Shown here: positions 15,753 through 23,214 of the stretch, piece by piece
Layout: the number at the start of each line of letters is the position of its first letter
How positions within the stretch are numbered: position 1 is the first letter of the stretch
Notes under the pieces: model-generated
Seen by the model: the letters and a program-made list of their open reading frames with translations, nothing else
Database searches by the model: none
What the model was told of the DNA's origin: nothing
Assembly (NCBI RefSeq): GCF_023074055.1
Contig: NZ_JADPKR010000078.1
Coordinates: 1 to 64,000 of the forward strand
DNA: 64,000 nt
Reading direction: 5' to 3'
From: Bradyrhizobium sp. 141
GTDB lineage: Bacteria; Pseudomonadota; Alphaproteobacteria; Rhizobiales; Xanthobacteraceae
Made by a program: the position numbers and the translations under genes

Positions 15753-16898
15753 TCAGCGTGTCCCCTTGCCCATGGCCCGCGCTGCGAGGGCAGCGAGCCT
15801 GGGGTGGCGGCGTAGGCCCTGCGCGGCGTGGTCGCGCCATGCATAGGGCAGACCGCGCCAGGACAGCGCGACGCTGACATCGGTCAGCGGCACTCGCTCG
15901 GCGCCGAAGCGCCGCTTGTAGCCTTGATTGCCGATGCTGAGGTCGAAACGGCGCACGCCCTCTGCATGCAGCGCCGCCAGGGTACGCTCGGCGACGAGCA
16001 GCCCGGGCGAGCAACTCGACCATGAATCGCCGCCGTGGCTGATGCGCAACAGGTAATAGGTCGCGCCGTGCCTGACGCCGAGCGCGGTGGCGACGATGCC
16101 CTCGTCGCACACCAGCGCCGAGACGACGGCATAACCCTCCGCAATGCCCTGGCGGACGACATCGCGATAGAATCGCGCATGGGTCTTATCGTTGAGGACG
16201 AACGGCGAGCCGAGCTTTCGCATGCGCGCCTGCTGCTGGACGTCCATCACGTCCATCAGTTCATGCGCGCGCGCGACATCTGTGGTCATCTCGAACCGCG
16301 CGCCGGCATGACGGGTGAATACGCGCCAGGAGCGAGGCATCTGCATGCGCTTGATCGAAGCCTGGTAGGCTCGATAGTCGTCGCCCGTCAGCACGAGATT
16401 GCCATTGAGCGAGGAGGACCCGATCCGCCCCATCGACACCAGCGGGTTCGGCTTGCCGCTGACCTCGACCGGCATCTTTCTCAGGCGCAGCAGATCGAAG
16501 CCGTCAGGCAAGGCCCGCAATGCCTCGACCAGCGCCTTGCCGATCGCATTCGTCGCCCACGCATCCGACGCGGCATCGCGCGCCAGAATCGGCGCGTTGT
16601 TGTCGGAGACGCCGAGATCGGCGAATTCGACGATGCGGATGCCGCGCCTGATATGGCTGATCATCGGCACCATCGCGATGTCCTTGCCGGTGGTGACATC
16701 GGAGATCACGGCAATCAACGGCGCGACGTCATGGAAGGCCTGGTACCAGGCGCCAAGCCAATAGCCATGTTGGAAAGCGGTGCGATACCCCACGTTCAGG
16801 CGCGAAGCAGCCTGACCCCAGTCACGGACGAAATCGATCGCGATTCCCGACGTGCTAGACACCCGACCATCAAATTGCTCGACGCTGAGGACCGTCAT
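15753..16898 (-). CDS. GNAT/FemAB-like acyltransferase (CelD/BcsL type) of the polysaccharide locus
   Basis: The 381-residue protein matches the FemAB-like acetyltransferase family (Acetyltransf_6). It has an N-terminal region with LGAWYQAFHDVAPLIAVISD and a C-terminal GNAT core with LGVRHGATYYLLRISHGGDS, SPGLLVAERTLAALHAEGVR and FDLSIGNQGYKRRFGAERVP. Such proteins are encoded in cellulose, EPS and capsule loci and probably add acyl groups to sugar units. It lies upstream or downstream partner-wise of the polymerase and glycosyltransferase genes on the same strand, with a gap of about 120 bases. It is cytoplasmic, with no signal seen. Confidence 0.85.
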   Translation of the reverse strand: MTVLSVEQFDGRVSSTSGIAIDFVRDWGQAASRLNVGYRTAFQHGYWLGAWYQAFHDVAPLIAVISDVTTGKDIAMVPMISHIRRGIRIVEFADLGVSDNNAPILARDAASDAWATNAIGKALVEALRALPDGFDLLRLRKMPVEVSGKPNPLVSMGRIGSSSLNGNLVLTGDDYRAYQASIKRMQMPRSWRVFTRHAGARFEMTTDVARAHELMDVMDVQQQARMRKLGSPFVLNDKTHARFYRDVVRQGIAEGYAVVSALVCDEGIVATALGVRHGATYYLLRISHGGDSWSSCSPGLLVAERTLAALHAEGVRRFDLSIGNQGYKRRFGAERVPLTDVSVALSWRGLPYAWRDHAAQGLRRHPRLAALAARAMGKGTR

Positions 16899-17017
16899 CC
16901 GCGGGGCATACGATTACTGAATGTTCGGTGATAGGTTGTGTTTTGTCGCAGACCACGGGGAATGGCGCTTATCGTTAAGCCATTGCCACGATGAGCAGCC
17001 TTGGATGCGACAGGCTG

Positions 17018-18382
17018 TCATGGCTTCGGTTCCGCTTGCGCAACGCATTGGAACCTTGCCAGAAAATGCAGGCCGGCCACTGCCAGAGCGAACAGGAACC
17101 AGATCGGATTCTGCCGTTCGAGCAGAAAGGTCTCGGTCGCTCCATAATAAAGGCCGAACAGCCACACGGTCAGGAACAGCTTTGCCAGTGCGCCACTGCG
17201 GCTGTGAGCCTGGGCTGACTGAAAATTGCCGAGCGGTGCGAGCACGAAAACTGGGATCACGAGCATCAATCCCGGCAGGCCGATGGTGACCGCGAGATCG
17301 AGATAGCTGTTGTGGCTGTGCGCCGCCGACGTCGCCCATTCAGCGCCCTGGGTAGTCTGCCGCGCGGTCACGTCGTCCCAGAAAGCTGCATAGCCGTGAC
17401 CGATGATCGGCTTTTCGGCGAGGGCCGCGAGCGCGAACTCCCAGATGGCGGAACGGCCCGTAAAGGTAGGATCGAGCGGAAGCAGCCGCGTCATGGCACC
17501 GAGCGCGGGGCTCAAGACACTGCCGACCGTCAGCAGGTTCATCCCGATCAGCGGCACGAAGCAGATGATCCGCTTCAGCCATAGGCCCGGCGTGACATAG
17601 ACCAGCGACGCGAGCGCGTAGACCGCAAGGCACAGCACCGACGACGTCTTGCCGCCGGTGAAGATCAGGAAGATGCCGGCGAGCGCTGCGATCGCGGGTC
17701 CCAACACGAACGAGCCCACGGCGGACAGATAGATGCCGACATAGACCAGGATCGTCATCACGGGTGAGGCGACGTTCTTATGGCCAAAACTGCCACGCCA
17801 GTCGCCGGCGAGCTGCGGCTCGGCAATATCAAGCGCGGTGTGGATCGAATATTGCGGCGCGAGGAAGACGCCGAGATAGCAGAGCGCGAGCAGCACCAGC
17901 GCGGCGGCACCCAGGCACAGGTTGAAGCTGCGCTGCGTCGGCGGCAGCAACGGCAGCAGCACGGCGAGCGACGTCACGCTTACGAGCAGCACGAACCGCT
18001 GGATCGAGACGCCGCGGCTCTCGGAGAGCACGATGTTGATGACCAGCCACCCCACAAGACAGAGGTGAAGCGGCGTGACCATGCTCTTCAGCGCCGGCGC
18101 ATCCGTCGCCGCGACGAACAGCACCGCGATCGTAGCCAGCAGCCCCCAGGAAATATAGGTCAGCGCCATTCGTCCGCTGACGACGGTAGTGACATCGGCA
18201 TTCCGCAGGTCCGGGAAGGGATCGAGCGTTACCAGCACCAGCAGCAGCGACGCGACGGCGATGAGACAGCGCGCAGCCTGCACGGCATTCAGCTGCGCGA
18301 CGGCATCGCGCAGGACGCCGCCCAGCGATCGGGCCTCGAGCTCAGTGATGTCAGTGGCGCTGCGGTCCATGCTGCGGTTCAT
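17018..18382 (-). CDS. ExoQ/O-antigen-ligase-family polysaccharide polymerase
   Basis: The 454-residue integral membrane protein has about ten to twelve hydrophobic helices and the Wzy_C signature. This comprises RGSFGHKNVASPVM, GGKTSSVLCLAVYALASL, FTGRSAIWEFALAALAEKP, IGHGYAAFW and AHSHNSYLDLAVTIGLPGL, the periplasmic loop with the catalytic-type arginine and histidine. It would polymerise lipid-linked repeat units of exopolysaccharide in the inner membrane, as ExoQ does for succinoglycan. The downstream glycosyltransferase start is three bases from its own start side, so the two are probably cotranscribed. Confidence 0.88.
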   Translation of the reverse strand: MNRSMDRSATDITELEARSLGGVLRDAVAQLNAVQAARCLIAVASLLLVLVTLDPFPDLRNADVTTVVSGRMALTYISWGLLATIAVLFVAATDAPALKSMVTPLHLCLVGWLVINIVLSESRGVSIQRFVLLVSVTSLAVLLPLLPPTQRSFNLCLGAAALVLLALCYLGVFLAPQYSIHTALDIAEPQLAGDWRGSFGHKNVASPVMTILVYVGIYLSAVGSFVLGPAIAALAGIFLIFTGGKTSSVLCLAVYALASLVYVTPGLWLKRIICFVPLIGMNLLTVGSVLSPALGAMTRLLPLDPTFTGRSAIWEFALAALAEKPIIGHGYAAFWDDVTARQTTQGAEWATSAAHSHNSYLDLAVTIGLPGLMLVIPVFVLAPLGNFQSAQAHSRSGALAKLFLTVWLFGLYYGATETFLLERQNPIWFLFALAVAGLHFLARFQCVAQAEPKP

Positions 18383-18385
18383 GGC

Positions 18386-19543
18386 TCAAGACATTTGTTG
18401 ACGCCGGCAAGGCTCTAGGTCCTGGCTCAATCCTGTTGAGCGCCCGGAGGTCTGTGCCGCCGGCTGCCGCACGATGCTCCGCGCAATCTCGTAATATTGC
18501 AGCGCCCGCTGCTCGAGCGTGAGACTGTCCAGGATAAAACCGCGCGGATCGAACATGCCTGCGGCACAGCCGGCCCAGAAGTTTTCCCAACCCGCCTCGA
18601 ACCCCGCGACGTCAGCGAACCTGGCCCCGCAGCGGTCGTCCCAATACGGCACCGACGACACCGGCGCGAACCGCACGCGGTGCGGGTAGTAATCGGGGTC
18701 TCGCCACGGGCCGCCCGGATCCCAGGCGAAAACAGGCACGCCGCAAGACAACGCCTGCTGATAAGCGATGCCCTGGCTCTCGTTTTGGCACAGGAAGATC
18801 ATCGCGCGCGAGTGCGCCAGCGCTGCCTGATAGTCTTCTTCCTTGTAGCTGCCGTAGCGCAACTCCGTGAACGAGCGGCCCTCCTTTCGCAGACGGGCGC
18901 GGACGGGTTCGATCAGCTCCGGCGCATAGCGCTCACGGTCCCAGTGGACCTTGTCGTAGATCAGCACGTCGACCGTCTTCTGCGCGCCGCGCGACGGTGC
19001 CCAGAGATCGGTATCGATGCCGACCGGCCATGCCTCAGTCTCGGGCCAGTACGGCCGGTACATGTCGACGTACCAAGGGCCGGGCACCACGACCTTCTTC
19101 ACGGGGAGACGCTTGAACAGATCAGGATCGTCGAGCGGATGATTATGCGCGGCGACGCCGAGCAGGATCGGGTTCTTCCACGCGAACTTGTCGAGCAGAA
19201 AGGTGCGGCCGATGATGCAGGCGAGCTCGTCCGGGTGCTGCGCGATATAGCCGTAGTCGTTGACGCGGTAGCGGATACCGAGCCGATCGAGCCCCGCACA
19301 GAGATTGAGGAACACGCGAAGCTGGCCGCTCATGCGCGGCTCGCCGAGCAGCAGGCGGCGAGCCATGCGCCGCAGATGCCGGTCGCCAGGAAACCAGCGG
19401 TCGTCCTTGTCCTCATAAAAGAGGTTGAGGATCATCGCATCGGGGTCGTGTTTGAATGTCTTTGCGGGCACTGGATCCATCCGCGGCAGCCGGATGCGCA
19501 TTCTCGCATGGGACCGGCTGCCGCACTCTTCCGAATTTGCCAC
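18386..19543 (-). CDS. Glycosyltransferase family 4-like protein
   Basis: The 385-residue protein shows a GT-B C-terminal domain: ALAHSRAMIFLCQNESQGIA, YQQALSCGVPVFAWDPGGPW, and a preceding VDVLIYDKVHWDRERYAPEL. The N-terminal part has SGQLRVFLNLCAGLDRLGIR. It probably transfers a sugar during assembly of the repeat unit in the cytoplasm. The ATG at 19543 gives an unusual 14-36 residue lead; ATGs at 19501 or 19435 are alternatives. Its stop at 18386 abuts the ExoQ-like gene start at 18382, indicating an operon. Confidence 0.8.
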   Translation of the reverse strand: MANSEECGSRSHARMRIRLPRMDPVPAKTFKHDPDAMILNLFYEDKDDRWFPGDRHLRRMARRLLLGEPRMSGQLRVFLNLCAGLDRLGIRYRVNDYGYIAQHPDELACIIGRTFLLDKFAWKNPILLGVAAHNHPLDDPDLFKRLPVKKVVVPGPWYVDMYRPYWPETEAWPVGIDTDLWAPSRGAQKTVDVLIYDKVHWDRERYAPELIEPVRARLRKEGRSFTELRYGSYKEEDYQAALAHSRAMIFLCQNESQGIAYQQALSCGVPVFAWDPGGPWRDPDYYPHRVRFAPVSSVPYWDDRCGARFADVAGFEAGWENFWAGCAAGMFDPRGFILDSLTLEQRALQYYEIARSIVRQPAAQTSGRSTGLSQDLEPCRRQQMS

Positions 19544-19649
19544 AGCCTTAATGCCAGCGGCTTAACGCTATTCTACGAAACCAGCGCCGCGCACGCCTTC
19601 CCGACAACCATTCGAGTGCAATGCGGGTATCATCCGCGGGCAGCCGAGG

Positions 19650-20705
19650 TTGCAATCGCGAGCGCTGCCACCCGGCGGATGCGCCCTGGTTAACAGAGCA
19701 TTAAAGACGAGCCGAAACTTGATCACCGCCGAAGACGTTCTCGAATTGCCGGGCGCCTCCCGCGGCGCGGCGGCAGCGCGCCTCCCGCTGCCGGTGAACC
19801 CAGCCGCGCTGGTGTCCGTCGTCATTCCGGCCAAGAACGCCGCCGCTTATGTCGGCGAAACCATCGCGAGCGCGCTGACACAAGGCGATGTCGCCGAGGT
19901 GATCGTCGTAGACGACGGCTCGACCGACGACACTGTTGCGATCGTCCGCGCCGTCCGCGACTCGCGACTGCGCCTGATACACAATGAGTCCGCCGGCGTA
20001 TCGGCGGCGCGCAATCTCGGCGCGCGGTATGCAAGCGGCGAGTGGCTGCTCTTCCTGGATGCCGACGACCGCCTGCGTCCCGGCGCGGTGACAGCGCTGC
20101 TGGCGGCAGCGCGCGGCGCTCCGCGCGCAGTTCTCGTCTACGGCGACTACAATACGATCGACAGCGAGGGGCGGCAGATCGGCCGCCGCGACCTGTTGAA
20201 GGGACGCCGCAAGCCGTCCGGCGACGTGCTGAGCCGGCTCGCGGCCGGCAATTTCATCGTCAATGGCGGGATCGCGCTCGCACGTGCCGAGGCCTTCCGC
20301 GCCATCGGCGGCTTCGACACCTCCCTCCGATATTGCGAGGATTGGCACTGCTGGTGCCGTCTTGCCGCGATCGGCGAGTTCGAGTTCGCACCGACGCTGC
20401 TGCTCGACTATCGCCTGCACACGGCCAACACCATGAACGCCGCGGTGCGGACCCCGAAGGACTTCTTCCCTGCCATCGCGCGGGTGTTCGACGACGGGCT
20501 GATTCTGGCGAGATTGCCCGAGGGCACGGCACCCGAGCTGCGCCTTGCCGCCGAACTTCATCTCATCACATATGCGGCGATGCAGGCGGTCCGCTTCGGC
20601 CGATATCGCCAAGCCCTCGGCTATCTCGGTATGGTCGGCCGGCGTTCGCCCAAGGCGTTGCCGCGCGCCGCGGCAAGGACCGCCCTCGCCCGCTTCGGCA
20701 TCTAA
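19650..20705 (+). CDS. Glycosyltransferase family 2 protein
   Basis: A GT-A domain starts near residue 55: VSVVIPAKNAAAYVGETIAS, EVIVVDDGSTDDTVAIVRAV, SAARNLGARYASGEWLLFLD and the DADD metal motif, followed by the acceptor-side YCEDWHCWCRLAAIGEF. It would add a sugar to the lipid-linked EPS repeat unit from a nucleotide sugar. The start is uncertain: 19650 is a TTG with poor context, and a second TTG at 19719 is equally plausible. It is divergent from the gene at 19543 and tail-to-tail with the next glycosyltransferase, three bases apart. Confidence 0.88.
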   Translation: MQSRALPPGGCALVNRALKTSRNLITAEDVLELPGASRGAAAARLPLPVNPAALVSVVIPAKNAAAYVGETIASALTQGDVAEVIVVDDGSTDDTVAIVRAVRDSRLRLIHNESAGVSAARNLGARYASGEWLLFLDADDRLRPGAVTALLAAARGAPRAVLVYGDYNTIDSEGRQIGRRDLLKGRRKPSGDVLSRLAAGNFIVNGGIALARAEAFRAIGGFDTSLRYCEDWHCWCRLAAIGEFEFAPTLLLDYRLHTANTMNAAVRTPKDFFPAIARVFDDGLILARLPEGTAPELRLAAELHLITYAAMQAVRFGRYRQALGYLGMVGRRSPKALPRAAARTALARFGI

Positions 20706-20708
20706 CCA

Positions 20709-21737
20709 TCACGACACGATTTTGGAGGCCTCATAGGGCTTCGGCGCGAAACCGAACGCCGCGAGCATAGAGCCGAGCGCCACCAGCGCCGGATGCATGG
20801 CGACGACGGCTTTCGACGTCGTCAGCAGTCGAGCGGACCGAACCAGCGACAGCGGCAACCGCCCGAGCATCTGCGCGAACACTCGCGCCCGCGCCGCTCG
20901 GCCCTGCGCGGCTTTGTATTGCACACGATAGTTGATCGCGCCGATGCGCAGGCCACGCTTTGCGATCCAGCCGAGATTGGTGCGGCTTTGCGGCACTGTC
21001 TCGGTGATCACGGCCTCCGCCGTCCAATGAAATATCATACCCGCATCACGGCACCGCACGAAGAAATCGCAATCGCCGCCGCCGAGGAAATTGAAAAGCA
21101 GATCGAACGCAGGACGATCGAACCGCTCGAAGGTGGAGCGCGTGATCAGGCAATTGCCGCAGCCATAGATCAGCGGCACTGCGCCGGAATAGTCGTAGGC
21201 GGGACAGAAGGCGGGATGACGCGACAGCCACGGCTTGCTGTCGTCGTCGAACACCGGCAGCACCGGCCCGCCGACAACGTCGGCGCCTGTTGCTTCCGCG
21301 GTACGGACCATCAGTTCGAGCCAGTCGCTTGATGCGATCTCGTCGTCATCGATCATCAGGAAGCGGGTCGCGGCGGGAAACAGCGCCTGCGCGGTCTCGA
21401 ACGCAGCGTTGATCGCCTGGCAATTGCCCTGACGCTTCTCGACGAGACAGACGCCCTGCAGCCTGCCCTCGGCCAGAAATTCCGCAGCAACCGGCGCGCT
21501 TTCGCGCTGCGCGGCATCGTTCTCGACCATGACGACGGCAAAGGATCGCGGGGTACGCTGGTTCACCAGCGATTCCAGCGTCAGCCGCAGGTGCTGCGGA
21601 CGACGGAAGCAGGGGATGCAGACGACGATGCCGACCGACAGGTCGATGACCCCAGAGCTCGCAGCGATCTCCCGGTTGGGGTCGCGCACGGCATCCGAGA
21701 TACGCATGGCGGACAGGTCTGTCGGGATCAAGGTCAT
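20709..21737 (-). CDS. Glycosyltransferase family 2 protein
   Basis: The 342-residue protein has a GT-A fold: GIVVCIPCFRRPQHLRLTLE, RQGNCQAINAAFETAQALFP, the metal motif MIDDDEIASSDW and GCGNCLITRSTFERFDRPAF with GGGDCDFFVRCRDAGMIFHW. It likely takes part in repeat-unit assembly like its neighbour. Its stop is three bases from the convergent gene ending at 20705, so the two overlap in their terminator region. A C-terminal hydrophobic patch (ALVALGSMLAAFGF) could peripherally attach it to the membrane. Confidence 0.88.
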   Translation of the reverse strand: MTLIPTDLSAMRISDAVRDPNREIAASSGVIDLSVGIVVCIPCFRRPQHLRLTLESLVNQRTPRSFAVVMVENDAAQRESAPVAAEFLAEGRLQGVCLVEKRQGNCQAINAAFETAQALFPAATRFLMIDDDEIASSDWLELMVRTAEATGADVVGGPVLPVFDDDSKPWLSRHPAFCPAYDYSGAVPLIYGCGNCLITRSTFERFDRPAFDLLFNFLGGGDCDFFVRCRDAGMIFHWTAEAVITETVPQSRTNLGWIAKRGLRIGAINYRVQYKAAQGRAARARVFAQMLGRLPLSLVRSARLLTTSKAVVAMHPALVALGSMLAAFGFAPKPYEASKIVS

Positions 21738-22122
21738 GACGTTCTAGATGTCCTAGATATGTTGAAAAAGCCCTGCTTCAATCGCGAGTCCTGCCACGGC
21801 ACATCGCCGCGGGACAGATGCGTCCCAAAATGAACGACCAGTTGAATGCGCGTACCTGCGCCTCGCGCCGATCTCCCTAACCGACATCACGCGCTTAACC
21901 GCATTCGCCTGTTTCTCTCGCGAAATCATGCGCGCGTGATACTGCAATTCGCGGTCCATGCGCCGACGACGACCCAACATGAACATTGCCGTAGTTAATG
22001 CGTACGCGCATTAACCCGACCGTAAGCACTGCGACCGGTGAGACGACGCGGCATCGGATTTGCTCTTCGGGCAAGCGAGTCTTTTCCTGTAAATTTGATT
22101 AGAACAAGCGCGGTCAAAAAGC
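21738..22122. other. Divergent intergenic region within polysaccharide locus
   Basis: This 385-base gap separates the minus-strand glycosyltransferase from the plus-strand methyltransferase. No gene is supported. It contains a perfect 8-4-8 inverted repeat at 21995-22014 and a related half at 21842-21855 (TTGAATGCGCGTAC). It must carry promoters in both directions. Confidence 0.6.
21995..22014. promoter_or_regulatory. Inverted repeat, candidate EPS-locus operator
   Basis: Arms TTAATGCG and CGCATTAA are separated by TACG. The repeat lies about 110 bases before the methyltransferase start and is AT-rich at the ends, fitting a dimer-binding site better than a terminator. The regulator is unknown. 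Confidence 0.4.
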
Positions 22123-22923
22123 ATGAACAAGCCAGCCACGATCGATTTCGCGACAGCCACGGCGATCCATATCCCCGCGGCCACAGCATACACCCAAGCG
22201 CTCCACGATCTCGTCCCCGGCGAAGCCCGCGACAGCCTGCTCGCCGTTCATGACGTGCTGCGCCGCGAACTGCCGAAAGGCCAACTCGCCATCTACGAAG
22301 CCGGCGGCGGTTCATGCAGCGTCCTGCCGCCGGAAATGCTTGACCGCAGCAAGGTCACCGTCGTCGATATCGACGAGGACCAGGTCCGCAACAACAGCTA
22401 CGCGGACGAGGCGATCCTCGGCGACGTGCAGACCTACCGTTTCGGGCGCGAGACCTTCGATCTCGTGATCTGCTACAACGTGATCGAGCATTTGCCGAAC
22501 GTCGACGCCGCACTCCTGAATTTCCGCGATGCGCTCAAGCGCGGCGGCATGGTGCTGATCGGCGCGCCCAATCCGCGCTCGCTGTCCGGCGTCGTCACCA
22601 AATATTCGCCGCACTGGTTTCACGTCTGGTTCTACCGGCATATCCGCGGCATCAAGGACGCCGGTCTACCCGGCGAGCCGCCATTCCCGACCTTCTTTCA
22701 CCCGCTGGTGACGCTGCCCCGCCTCGAAGCATTCGCAGCCGCCAACGGCCTTGAGATGATCTACCGCCGTGAGGTCGAGAGCCCGCGCTATCCCGAGATG
22801 CGCCGGCGCAAGCCGCTGTTCGCGTCCCTCGTGGACGCCGGCGCAGCCGTGCTGAACGCCGTGCTTCCGCGCGGCATCGACGTCCGCCGCGGCGATTATC
22901 ACGTCATCCTGCGGAAAAGCTGA
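22123..22923 (+). CDS. Class I SAM-dependent methyltransferase
   Basis: The 266-residue protein has motif I around AIYEAGGGSCSVLP, the acidic residue in VTVVDIDEDQ, the post-motif FDLVICYNVIEHLPNVDAAL typical of Methyltransf_11 proteins and GGMVLIGAPNPRSLS. The EAGGGS version of motif I deviates slightly from E/DxGxGxG. It would O-methylate a sugar or lipid intermediate in polysaccharide synthesis, by context. It precedes the ExoP-like gene by about 290 bases on the same strand. Confidence 0.85.
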   Translation: MNKPATIDFATATAIHIPAATAYTQALHDLVPGEARDSLLAVHDVLRRELPKGQLAIYEAGGGSCSVLPPEMLDRSKVTVVDIDEDQVRNNSYADEAILGDVQTYRFGRETFDLVICYNVIEHLPNVDAALLNFRDALKRGGMVLIGAPNPRSLSGVVTKYSPHWFHVWFYRHIRGIKDAGLPGEPPFPTFFHPLVTLPRLEAFAAANGLEMIYRREVESPRYPEMRRRKPLFASLVDAGAAVLNAVLPRGIDVRRGDYHVILRKS

Positions 22924-23214
22924 CCACCATGGCGCGCGCGCGGCCCATCGCAGAACAAGCGGAGCCTCGCGGCCGCGCCGTGCGCGGTAACGAACCGTTA
23001 ATCTCTGGGGATTTCACGCATCCCGAGCGTCGCGGGGACGCGGCGCGGAGTGGCATGCACTTAAACGCTTTGTTTGCCATTTCGGTGAATAGTCCCTCAG
23101 TGAGTATGGTTAATTTTCCCTGTTGCGTTGATTGGGCACCTATAACCCGGGTGCATGGCGTAGAGCGAAGAGTAACCCCTCAGCCTGCGGCAGTTGGAAT
23201 GAAAGCTGGGGATC

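Noticed and set aside
21753..21986. 77-codon minus-strand open frame in the EPS divergent gap
   Set aside because: No ribosome-binding site or recognisable motif, and it is Arg-rich; more likely promoter DNA.
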